Of a stretch of 64,000 nucleotides of DNA, positions 18,158 through 25,947 are shown one piece after another. Where the stretch lies: NCBI RefSeq assembly GCF_900478135.1, contig NZ_LS483470.1:2600501-2664500 (forward strand), read 5' to 3'. Every line of letters begins with the position of its first letter. Position 1 is the stretch's first letter. The stretch is from Leminorella richardii (lineage in GTDB: Bacteria > Pseudomonadota > Gammaproteobacteria > Enterobacterales > Enterobacteriaceae). A program made the translations under genes and the position numbers. The notes under the pieces were generated by a model. The model searched no databases and had not been told where the DNA came from. It worked only from the letters and a program-made list of their open reading frames with translations.

Positions 18158-18381
18158 CTAGCTCAATAAAATTTTTATGCTGCAAGAGTGGGAAGAAAAC
18201 CTGCCGGACACGATAAGCGTAGTTGAAATTAGATTAGAAATTACAATTAATTAAAATTAACTTTAGAATGGAAAAATGCTTTCAGCTGTGACTGTTTTCT
18301 TAAAAAATAGGGCAAAAAAATTGGTTAATTTTGCGGCGCACATCACAAAAAATTAAACAATTAATTAACATAAATGAGACG

Positions 18382-18978
18382 CTAGGCGACCTTATTCCGA
18401 GACCGAAGCTCAACTATGGCCCAGTAGCCTTCGGCATAAAGGCTGAAAGAAGAGAAAGAAGCACCGTTTTGCAGCAGCGCGCAGTCATAGCGCCCTAAAG
18501 AAAGCGAAGGAGAGTCGGATAAATCAATGTCTAGCCTGTCCCCAGCGGAAAAAATCAGCAACACGTCGGCATAGCAGTCCAGCGTTTGAGGTTCAGCAGC
18601 ACCCGCGCGCCAGCTCAGCTGCGCCTCGTACTCTTCCGACCGATAGATAAGGTTAAAGTCTAACAGGGGGCCGTCAATCAGCTGACTGTCTACTTGGCTA
18701 TCACCGGAAAACGCCACCGATTCAAACTGCCGTAAAGAAACAGGTGGCGCATCGTCAATGTGCAGCCGCATTCCCCCACCGCTCAGCACAGAGAGCAGAC
18801 GATGATAGCCGGAGTAAGTTGAAAATGCGCCCGACTGGCTAACAGTCGCCATCGAGAGCCGCCACTGGAAATCATTGCCATCTTCAGGATAGCGCACAAT
18901 TTCACGGGTGGTTCCTGCGCCGTTTTTCCAACGCATTTCCCGGTAGTCGCCGTAGCGCAATATCTGCCATTGATTCAT
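18382..18978 (-). CDS. hutD: HutD family protein
   Basis: A 198-residue HutD protein, a bicupin-like fold found in many hut loci. Conserved pieces are YREMRWKNGAGTTREIVRYP near the N-terminus, WRLSMATVSQSGAFSTYSGY, and LLSVLSGGGMRLHID. No enzymatic activity is established for the family; it has been proposed to bind the formylglutamate branch intermediate or to limit hut induction. It overlaps hutC by four bases (ATGA), so the two are translationally coupled. Confidence 0.9.
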   Translation of the reverse strand: MNQWQILRYGDYREMRWKNGAGTTREIVRYPEDGNDFQWRLSMATVSQSGAFSTYSGYHRLLSVLSGGGMRLHIDDAPPVSLRQFESVAFSGDSQVDSQLIDGPLLDFNLIYRSEEYEAQLSWRAGAAEPQTLDCYADVLLIFSAGDRLDIDLSDSPSLSLGRYDCALLQNGASFSSFSLYAEGYWAIVELRSRNKVA

Positions 18979-19742
18979 GACATAAAGTGCCCTTTCAGGC
19001 GGTGGCGTGAACCGGGATAGAGCAGGCGCGCATAGCTGACGTTATGCTGCTTTGACCAGGTTCGGCGGCAAATCAGCAGGCAGGGTTCGTGAGGTGCCAG
19101 CCGCAGCCACTTGCTCTGCTGAGTTGAGGCGGAAACCGCTTCGACAATATGTTCCCCTTCTGTCAGCGGAGCCAGCCGGTTAAGGTAGATATTCGGCGTG
19201 ATCAGAGTGAAGTCCTGCTGTAAATATTCAGGAGCGATAGCCGGATTCACGTAGCGATCTTCAATCTGGATTGGCACATCGTTTTCATAGTGAATGATGG
19301 TGGAGTGAAAAATCGTACTGCCGAGAGACATGTTTAGCGCCGCCGACTGCTCTCGGTCGGCGATGCACTCTTCAAGCAGCATCACGTCGCTGCGGTGCTG
19401 ATGGTGTCTGGCGAGGATCTCGTCGGCAATATTCTGAATTTCCAACAGTGAAGACTGCCTTTTAGGTTCGGCAACAAAGGTTCCTACGCCCTGCATTCTC
19501 ACCAGCAGCCCTTCGGCGGTCAGTTCGCGCAGCGCGCGGTTGATCGTCATACGGCTAAAGCCGAGCTGCTGAACCAGCTCTGTTTCCGAGGGTACGCGGT
19601 CGTTCGGACGCCACTCGCCGCAGAGGATTTTATCCGCCACCATCGCCTTGACGCGTGCGTAGATCGGAAGCGGGCCGAGCTGCTTTAATGCGAGTTTTCG
19701 TTCTGGTGGTGTCATCGCCAGAGTTCCTGTTTCGGTTGTCAT
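18975..19742 (-). CDS. hutC: Histidine utilisation repressor, GntR family
   Basis: A 255-residue GntR/HutC-type repressor. The winged HTH is at about 25-90 (PIYARVKAMVADKILCGEWR, PSETELVQQLGFSRMTINRAL, LVRMQGVGTFVAEPK). A UTRA effector domain follows and should bind urocanate. The ATG at 19742 has a poor ribosome site; ATG 19715 (nine residues in) has AGGA nine bases upstream and may be the true start. It lies in hutIGCD and would act on the palindromes at 18144 and 22095. Confidence 0.92.
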   Translation of the reverse strand: MTTETGTLAMTPPERKLALKQLGPLPIYARVKAMVADKILCGEWRPNDRVPSETELVQQLGFSRMTINRALRELTAEGLLVRMQGVGTFVAEPKRQSSLLEIQNIADEILARHHQHRSDVMLLEECIADREQSAALNMSLGSTIFHSTIIHYENDVPIQIEDRYVNPAIAPEYLQQDFTLITPNIYLNRLAPLTEGEHIVEAVSASTQQSKWLRLAPHEPCLLICRRTWSKQHNVSYARLLYPGSRHRLKGHFMS

Positions 19743-19832
19743 GCAGTCGCGGTAGCGAAACCTGCTTTACCCCAATTCTAGTGACAGTTGCTCAGTATGT
19801 ATAGCCAGCCTCATTGAGCAAACAGCATCAAA

Positions 19833-20819
19833 CTATCTCGATGCAGACGAACCTAAAGCCTTATGCTGCCAGTCGTGTAGCAGCTGCCAGATAATTCTCC
19901 CCGCCACCCGGGCACCAAGCTGCTGGGTATCAAACTGAGGGTTGTACTCCACCAGATCGACTGCCCGCAGCCTGTCGTGTCGACAAACGCCTTTTAGCAA
20001 CGGCAGCAGGTTTTCTATCGGCAGGCCGTAGGCCGCCGGTGCCGACACGCCGGGCATCTGCCAGCCGGGCAACACGTCGAGATCGAGCGTCAGATAGATC
20101 GCGTCGCAGCGTTCAATAAAAGCGTCAATCTGGTGAGCCACTTCCGCTAGCCGAGAGGTATGGCAGTCGCTGTCCCAGACAACTTCAACCCCTAGACGCT
20201 GGGCTTCTGACACCAGGGCTTGGGTATTGGCGGCAAGGCTTGCGCCCACGCACAGATAGTGAAAAGGCCTGTTCTGCTGCTGACAGTAGTCAGCTAGCTG
20301 CCTAAACGGAGTGCCGGACGTCGCACGGCTGCTGGCGCGTAAGTCCAGATGGGCGTCAAAGTTGATAATGCCAACCCGACTCTCGGGATAAGCCTGATAG
20401 ATGCCCATGCCGTGAGCAAACGCCGTTTCGTGCCCGCCGCCGAGCACCAATGTACATCGCCCCCTTTGCTGGCAGGCCTGAACTTTGCTGCTTAATGCCT
20501 GCTGAGCCTGCTCTAACTGGTCGTCTTCTACGTAAAGCGTGCCTATGTCAATCAGGTCGTCATGCCCTCGGTGGCTGGCCAAGTTAGCCAGCGCCCGGCG
20601 CAGCGCATCCGGTGCGGCAGCGGCTCCCGCGCGTCCCTGATTGCGCCGAACCCCTTCGTCGCAGGCAAAGCCCAGCATCACTACCGACTGTGAAATGGCA
20701 TCGAGCCGATCGTAATGGCCCTGTGCGACGGTTTGAAACACTCTCAGAGCGTTATCTGCTTCCGCCAGATCGTTACGCCCCTGCCAGACCTCAGGATCGG
20801 TCACTGCCCAACGGCTCAT
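19833..20819 (-). CDS. hutG: Formimidoylglutamase
   Basis: A 328-residue ureohydrolase (arginase fold) that splits N-formimidoylglutamate into glutamate and formamide. Mn-binding motifs are complete: GGGHETAFAHG, NFDAHLDLR and LDLDVLPG. This is the one-step branch of the pathway; no hutF is seen. The start overlaps the hutI stop as ATGA. A gap of about 90 bases separates it from hutC. Confidence 0.95.
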   Translation of the reverse strand: MSRWAVTDPEVWQGRNDLAEADNALRVFQTVAQGHYDRLDAISQSVVMLGFACDEGVRRNQGRAGAAAAPDALRRALANLASHRGHDDLIDIGTLYVEDDQLEQAQQALSSKVQACQQRGRCTLVLGGGHETAFAHGMGIYQAYPESRVGIINFDAHLDLRASSRATSGTPFRQLADYCQQQNRPFHYLCVGASLAANTQALVSEAQRLGVEVVWDSDCHTSRLAEVAHQIDAFIERCDAIYLTLDLDVLPGWQMPGVSAPAAYGLPIENLLPLLKGVCRHDRLRAVDLVEYNPQFDTQQLGARVAGRIIWQLLHDWQHKALGSSASR

Positions 20820-22075
20820 GGTTGCCCTCCGGTCAATGTGGCACTGTCGTGGCTCACTTCACCGCGAAATACCCGCTGAGACACAAGATTTCGCCCTAAC
20901 TCATAGACGATATCCACGGGCTGTTCCGCCTCCCAGACGATAAAGTCTGCGTAAAATCCGGCGGCAAGCTGCCCGTGGGTATTCTGTCGATTCAGCGCTT
21001 GAGCGGCGTGGCGCGTTACGCCAGCCCACGCCTCTTCCACGGTCAGGCCGAACTGTACGCAGGCCATATTCATCGCTAGGCGCAGGGAGGCAAATGGGCT
21101 AGTGCCGGGATTAAAGTCGCTGGCAACCGCCATCGGTACTCGATAGCGACGCAGTAAATCAACCGGAGGAACGCGCTTTTCCTTCAAAAAATAGAACGCC
21201 CCCGGCAGCAGAACCGCCACGGTGCTTTGCTGACTCAGCGCGGCGATGCCCGCTTCATCGAGATACTCAATGTGATCCACTGACAGGCCGCCGTGTCGAG
21301 CCACCAGCTCGCTGCCGCCAATATTAGACATCTGCTCCACGTGGCCGCGAACGGGGATCTGTAAACGTGCGGCAGCGTTAAACAGCCGCTCGCTCTGCGC
21401 CAGCGAAAAACCCACGCTCTCACAGAAAACGTCAACGGATTCGAACAGCCCTTTCTCCCACAGCTGCGGCATGATGGTTTGGCAAATCAGGTCGATATAG
21501 GTATCGGGATTATCGCGGTATTCCGGCGGGGTGGTGTGGGCAGAGAGCAGCGTCGGGCTAATGTCTACCGGATATCGCTCGCCAAGCCGTTGAGCCACCC
21601 GCAGCTGCTTTTCTTCACTGGCGAGATCCAAACCGTAGCCTGACTTGATTTCCAGCGTCGTGACGCCCTCGCTTATCAGTGCCTTCAATCGCTGCTCGCT
21701 GATAGCCAACAGCTGCTGCTCGCTTTCAAGGCGCGTCGCCCGAACCGTGGCGTTAATGCCTCCTCCCTGCTGACTCAGCTCGGCGTAAGAAACGCCGTTT
21801 AGCCGCTGTTCCCACTCGTTCGCCCGGTTGCCGCCGAATACCAGATGCGTGTGACAATCTATAAGCCCCGGCGTAATCAGTCTGCCGGCAACATCGATCG
21901 CCGTTAGCCCTTTATCATCGACAGCACCGCGAGGCACCACAGCCTGGATCTTCTCTCCTCTGACGATCAGATCGTAGCCATCCAATATCCCATAAGGGTT
22001 TTTGCCATTTTCAACCATCGTTGCCAGACGCGCGTTACGCCAGATAACGTCTGAAGCCTCTCGCTCAGCTGCCAT
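20816..22075 (-). CDS. hutI: Imidazolonepropionase
   Basis: A 419-residue amidohydrolase that opens 4-imidazolone-5-propionate to N-formimidoylglutamate. Metal and substrate motifs include GLIDCHTHLVFGGNRANEWEQR, GVTTLEIKSGYGLDL, RGHVEQMSNIGG and ASDFNPGTSPF. GGGAG precedes the ATG by eight bases, and a HutC-type palindrome is 20 bases upstream. It is first in hutIGCD; hutH is not part of this operon. Confidence 0.96.
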   Translation of the reverse strand: MAAEREASDVIWRNARLATMVENGKNPYGILDGYDLIVRGEKIQAVVPRGAVDDKGLTAIDVAGRLITPGLIDCHTHLVFGGNRANEWEQRLNGVSYAELSQQGGGINATVRATRLESEQQLLAISEQRLKALISEGVTTLEIKSGYGLDLASEEKQLRVAQRLGERYPVDISPTLLSAHTTPPEYRDNPDTYIDLICQTIMPQLWEKGLFESVDVFCESVGFSLAQSERLFNAAARLQIPVRGHVEQMSNIGGSELVARHGGLSVDHIEYLDEAGIAALSQQSTVAVLLPGAFYFLKEKRVPPVDLLRRYRVPMAVASDFNPGTSPFASLRLAMNMACVQFGLTVEEAWAGVTRHAAQALNRQNTHGQLAAGFYADFIVWEAEQPVDIVYELGRNLVSQRVFRGEVSHDSATLTGGQP

Positions 22076-22094
22076 ATTTTTTCTCCCACACAGG

Positions 22095-22106
22095 TTGTAT
22101 ATACAA
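22095..22106. promoter_or_regulatory. HutC-type operator upstream of hutI
   Basis: TTGTATATACAA is a perfect 12-base palindrome, identical in core to the site before hutU. Twenty bases from the hutI start, it would block the hutIGCD promoter. Confidence 0.75.
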
Positions 22107-22216
22107 TTAGCTCACCGTTGTGGATCCTGTCAATATTATTGATACGGGCGATGAGAGAGGAGCGAGTAAGCAAACGAGAGTCAAGAAGTGTCTTCAGAGG
22201 CAGGATGCACGTCAAT

Positions 22217-22245
22217 CAAAGCGCCCGATGATGACCACCGGGCGC
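22217..22245 (-). terminator. Terminator of the truncated dcu gene
   Basis: On the minus strand GCGCCCG and CGGGCGC pair and are followed by TTTGATT. It sits directly after the stop of the Dcu remnant; the T run is weak. Confidence 0.55.
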
Positions 22246-22252
22246 CGCAGGA

Positions 22253-22829
22253 TCAAAAGACTATTTGCGCCAAAAAGTAGCCGACCACCAGCGACGAAGC
22301 CGTAGTGACAAATCCCGGCAGCATATAGCTGTGGTTGACAACGTATTTACCAATCTTCGTTGTTCCCGTGCGATCAAAGGCAATACAGCCAATGATTGAC
22401 GCCCCGGCGGGAATCAAAAAGTATCCGCTCACTGCGGGAAACATGGCGACTAAAATCGCTGGGGAGATGCCAATCGACAGCCCCAGCGGCATCAGCGCCG
22501 TGACCGTTGCTCCTTGGCTAAACAGCACCGCAGAGATCAGGAAAAGCACCAGCGCAAACAGGAACGGCATTTGCTGCAAAAGCTCAGAGAACACTTCGAA
22601 GAATACCGGCGTGTAGGCTTGAAAAAACGATCCCGTTAGCCAGCTAATGCCAAAAACGGATATCACCCCTGTCATGCCCGATGAAAATACCAAGCCGGAC
22701 ACCGCCTTGCCGGGCTTTGCTTTACCAAACAGCATGATAAAGCAGGCTGTCGCCAGCATAACCATCTGGATCATGTGCGGAATAGACAGCCGCGAAACCT
22801 TGCCGTTAACCTCCCACTGCGGCAGCAGC
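22253..22829 (-). pseudogene. C-terminal remnant of a Dcu-family C4-dicarboxylate transporter
   Basis: Similarity to DcuA/DcuB-type anaerobic fumarate/succinate transporters begins near 22820 (WEVNGKVSRLSIPHMIQMVM) and runs to the normal C-terminus at 22253. Intact Dcu proteins have about 430-440 residues; only about 190 remain, with no start codon before an internal ATG at 22774 and an in-frame stop near 22852. The remaining half has five or six membrane segments. The missing half should continue rightwards, but sigma-54-activator sequence on the other strand begins at once. A deletion took the 5' half; the stub is unlikely to transport. Confidence 0.85.
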
Positions 22830-22832
22830 TGA

Positions 22833-23312
22833 TTTCGATCCGACCTCTTTTATCGTTTAAACGTGGTGGAAATCAAGCTGCCGCCGCTGAGGGAGCGCCA
22901 GGAAGATATCCCGCTTATGCTGGAAAAATTCATCGCTATTCAGGCGCAGAAAAATGCGCTGCCTATCAAGAAAGTCCATCCAGAACTGTTAGCCTTTTTA
23001 CAGTCCTACTGCTGGCCGGGAAATATCCGTGAGCTGATGAACGTCGTCGAGTGTCTGATGATTTCCAGCGAGCATCCGAACTGGCTGACTCTTGACGACC
23101 TGCCGACGCATATCACAACAGCCTGTACTTCGGGCAGTTTTACGGCCGCTCCGGCAGATCTCAATCTTAAGCAAGCCGTTGAACATTTGGAGAGGTCGTT
23201 TATTCTTGACGCACTGCGCCGCACGGGCAATAACCGCGTGAAGGCAGCAGCGCTGCTGAACATTCCGCGCGTAACGCTGTATAAAAAAATTCACGACTAC
23301 AGTCTGGAATAG
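22833..23312 (+). pseudogene. C-terminal remnant of a sigma-54-dependent activator
   Basis: Sequence from 22833 reads FRSDLFYRLNVVEIKLPPLR, the second half of the AAA+ domain of NtrC-family activators. It continues with CWPGNIRELMNVVE and a Fis-type HTH (LRRTGNNRVKAAALLNIPRV). The receiver or sensor domain, Walker A, GAFTGA and Walker B are absent, and TGA at 22830-22832 precedes the fragment. An ATG-less start at GTG 22863 would yield only about 150 residues. It abuts the Dcu remnant head to head. It cannot activate sigma-54 transcription. Confidence 0.85.
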
Positions 23313-23330
23313 GTAAGCACCGCGTTCGGG

Positions 23331-23957
23331 CTATTCCACCAGCGAGATGTTGACATCCATATACTTTGAGAAGTCGTGTGCCAGCTGAATCGGCGAGTCG
23401 CTGTCCATTTTTTTCATCATGTTATGACGATGAATTTCTACCGTGCGCAAAGCCAGACAGAGACGGTCGGCGATAACCTTATTGGGGTGGCCTTCCAGCA
23501 CCAGCGTTAGAATCTGCTTCTCCCGCTCGGTCAGCTGATTCCAGGCGCTTTTCAGTCGACTATGCTGCTCAAACCAGGTGAATTTCTCCTGACTGTTTAG
23601 CAGCGCCTGCCGGATAACCCTGAGCAGTTCATCAACGTCAACGGGCTTTTCCATCAGGTCAAACGCGCCGTTTTTAAAAATTTTGCTGGCCGTTGGTACA
23701 TCAGCATGGCCGGTCAAAAAAATAACGCTGAGCACGTTATCCTGCCGCAGTAGCTGCTCCTGCAGCTCTACCCCCGTCATGCCCGGCATGCAGATATCCA
23801 ACAGAACGCAGCCGGACTGAGTCACGTCAACCTGCTGCAAAAAATCATCCGCTGACGAGAAGCTGACTAGCGTAATGCCCACCGCCTCAAGCAGCCAGGT
23901 CAGTGAGTCGCGAATAGCGGGATCGTCATCAACCAAATAGACATTCGTTAAAGTCAT
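23331..23957 (-). CDS. TtrR-like response regulator (FixJ/NarL type)
   Basis: A 208-residue response regulator. The receiver domain (about 1-120) has the acidic pocket VDDD, the phosphorylation site Asp54 in LLDICMPGMTG, and the conserved Lys in EKPVD. The C-terminal LuxR-type HTH reads LTEREKQILTLVLEGHPNKV then RTVEIHRHNMMKKM. It overlaps its sensor gene by four bases. The closest known pair I can name is TtrR/TtrS for tetrathionate respiration, but no ttrABC genes are present. Its likely target is the divergent flavin-reductase operon at 25948. Confidence 0.88.
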   Translation of the reverse strand: MTLTNVYLVDDDPAIRDSLTWLLEAVGITLVSFSSADDFLQQVDVTQSGCVLLDICMPGMTGVELQEQLLRQDNVLSVIFLTGHADVPTASKIFKNGAFDLMEKPVDVDELLRVIRQALLNSQEKFTWFEQHSRLKSAWNQLTEREKQILTLVLEGHPNKVIADRLCLALRTVEIHRHNMMKKMDSDSPIQLAHDFSKYMDVNISLVE

Positions 23958-25777
23958 ACCCTATCCTCGCGTTTTAGCGGCAGCGTAAAGCAGATACAGG
24001 CGCCAATCGGCTGTTCCTCAGCCCAAATGCGCCCGCGGTGGGCTTCAATAATGCGTTTGCAAATCACCATGCCTAAACCAAGGCCGTCGTCTTTGCTGGT
24101 GACAAAGGGCACAAACAGCCGCCCTCTTTGCGTGTCCGTCAGGCCAATTCCGCTATCGCGAATTTTTAACGTCACATCATCAGAAGATGGAATCAGCTCA
24201 AAGGTCAATTGAGGCTGGTCAGCGGCAGGCGCCCGGAGCCGAATGGCCTCCAGTCCGTTGCGAATAAGATTAACCAAAACCTGCTGAATCAGGATCTCGT
24301 CGGCAATAACAGTGACCTTCGGTGATTCAGGCACTGTCACCTTAATGCCCGCGCGCTTGAGATCGCTGGAGAACAGCGCCAGCGCGTTGGTAATAATGTG
24401 GTTTAAACAAATCTCGTCCTGCTTTTCCGGGTGCCGTTTAATAAAGAACCTGACGTGCTGAATCACCTTTTTGGCATTGGCCGTTTGCTGGATAGCCAGC
24501 TCGAGAGCGTTATCCAGCGCGGCGATGTCCAACGGCTGCTGCTGTAGCCGCATTCTGCATCCAACAACGTAGTTGTTAATCGCCATCAGCGGCTGATTCA
24601 GTTCATGAGCCATGCCCGCGGCCATTTCCCCTGACAGTAAAATCCGCTGCGCTGAATAGAACTGTTCCTGCTGCGTGCGGATCCACTCGGCAGAGGCCTG
24701 ATTCAGCTCCATCATCTGCTGTAGCTTACGCGTTCGGGTTTTCACCAAGTAGTTCACCCGCAGGTGATAGCCCACCAGCAGTAGCCCATATCCCAGAGCG
24801 ATAAACAGCCATCCACGATACTTCTGCCACAGCACGCTCAGCTGAACGCCGTCGTCAGACAGGCCTATGTCCTGCATTAGCTCAACGACGTTTTTATCGT
24901 TAATAGGCACTGTCCATCCTCGATACTCCCCCTGAACGGTAGCGGGATCGCCGGGCTTGATAGACAGCAGCGCCTGAGCAATTTCTCTGGCCAGCTGTTC
25001 ATGAACGTGCTGCATACGGGACAGCGTCCAGTGCGGGTAAAGCGGGGTTGAGCTTTGGCAGGGAAGCACTGACTGCGAGTAGGGTTTCACCACGTTAAAC
25101 TGGTCGGCATTAAATCGCCCAGCCTTAATGGACTGTTCCAAAACGCACGTCGGCAGGATCGCAATGTCCGCTTCCCCTGCCGCCAGCTGCTGTAGTACGT
25201 TTTCCTGCGGCAGCCCGACAAAGCGCAGATGAGGGAAGTCTCTTGTGGGATCCAGCCCCTCATTCAGCCATTCTCGCTTAGCGATCTGAAAGCCGCCAAA
25301 CGCCTGAGGCGTGGTGGCAATAATATTTTTGTCTTTTATCTCTTCCCAGCGGGACATTACCGGCGTATCTCTTCGGGCGATAACCGTAGAACCAATGGCG
25401 TAGCGGGGCTCTCCGTAGAGAGGATTCAAGCTCAGCATTCTCACTGCGTCATAGTCGTGCTGATACTGTAAAAACTTAACGCCGTTAGTAATGGCAAAAT
25501 CAATAGTGCCGCTGGCAACTAGCTGGTCGATACTTTTAATATCGCCGGTAATTAAAATAAACTGGTATTGAGGAAAGCGCTGATTTAAATAATCAATCGT
25601 AGGCTGCCAGCGATAGACGCCTTTATTCGTTTCATCAAACGACAGTACACCCACGCGTATACTGTGCCGTTGAGGAAAGGTTTCTGCCTTCAGAGTAGGA
25701 GTCATAAACAAAATAATAAACAGCAATATGCCTATTACGCCTTTCAATCTGTTTAGCTGACGCACCGTGTCTCCCAC
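23954..25777 (-). CDS. TtrS-like sensor histidine kinase with periplasmic binding domain
   Basis: A 607-residue membrane kinase. A signal/anchor helix lies at about 12-30. The periplasmic part, about 35-310, resembles phosphonate-type substrate-binding proteins (IRVGVLSFDETNKGVYRWQP, then GTIDFAITNGVKFLQY). A second membrane helix is at about 325-345. The kinase core has the phosphorylated His391 in GEMAAGMAHELNQPL, the N box NLIRNGLEAI, DSGIGL and DGLGLGMVICKR. The layout matches TtrS. The ligand is presumably the electron acceptor of the neighbouring reductase. The gene is divergent from that reductase across 170 bases. Confidence 0.88.
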   Translation of the reverse strand: MGDTVRQLNRLKGVIGILLFIILFMTPTLKAETFPQRHSIRVGVLSFDETNKGVYRWQPTIDYLNQRFPQYQFILITGDIKSIDQLVASGTIDFAITNGVKFLQYQHDYDAVRMLSLNPLYGEPRYAIGSTVIARRDTPVMSRWEEIKDKNIIATTPQAFGGFQIAKREWLNEGLDPTRDFPHLRFVGLPQENVLQQLAAGEADIAILPTCVLEQSIKAGRFNADQFNVVKPYSQSVLPCQSSTPLYPHWTLSRMQHVHEQLAREIAQALLSIKPGDPATVQGEYRGWTVPINDKNVVELMQDIGLSDDGVQLSVLWQKYRGWLFIALGYGLLLVGYHLRVNYLVKTRTRKLQQMMELNQASAEWIRTQQEQFYSAQRILLSGEMAAGMAHELNQPLMAINNYVVGCRMRLQQQPLDIAALDNALELAIQQTANAKKVIQHVRFFIKRHPEKQDEICLNHIITNALALFSSDLKRAGIKVTVPESPKVTVIADEILIQQVLVNLIRNGLEAIRLRAPAADQPQLTFELIPSSDDVTLKIRDSGIGLTDTQRGRLFVPFVTSKDDGLGLGMVICKRIIEAHRGRIWAEEQPIGACICFTLPLKREDRV

Positions 25778-25840
25778 TCCTACCCGCTTATTTTACCCGT
25801 TTATCCTGCCCCTACATTAGGCTCTATGGCCCACACAATA

Positions 25841-25854
25841 TTGATATACATCAA
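25841..25854. promoter_or_regulatory. Perfect FNR box upstream of the flavin reductase
   Basis: TTGATATACATCAA matches the FNR consensus TTGAT-N4-ATCAA at every defined position. A TATAG-like -10 at about 25881-25886 places the box near -41 to -45, the class II activating position. It predicts anaerobic induction of the reductase operon. Confidence 0.8.
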
Positions 25855-25947
25855 GCGGCAGGAGGATGTGCGGTAAACCACTATAGAGGCCAAAAAGCCA
25901 TTATTGCAATGTGTTGCAAGTCATCATAAATATAAAAAGGTATTCAC

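Larger units (their letters stand above)
18009..18381 (-). promoter_or_regulatory. hutU promoter and leader region
   Basis: About 370 bases between the end of hutD and the start of hutU, both on the minus strand. It holds the perfect palindrome at 18144-18157, the triple repeat at 18023-18063 and AT-rich DNA. TGTGA half-sites near 18290 and 18345 could bind CRP, but neither has a good second half. Confidence 0.55.

Noticed and set aside
23331..25777. Calling the two-component system ttrS/ttrR outright
   Set aside because: No tetrathionate reductase genes lie nearby and the divergent operon is a different reductase, so only resemblance is claimed.
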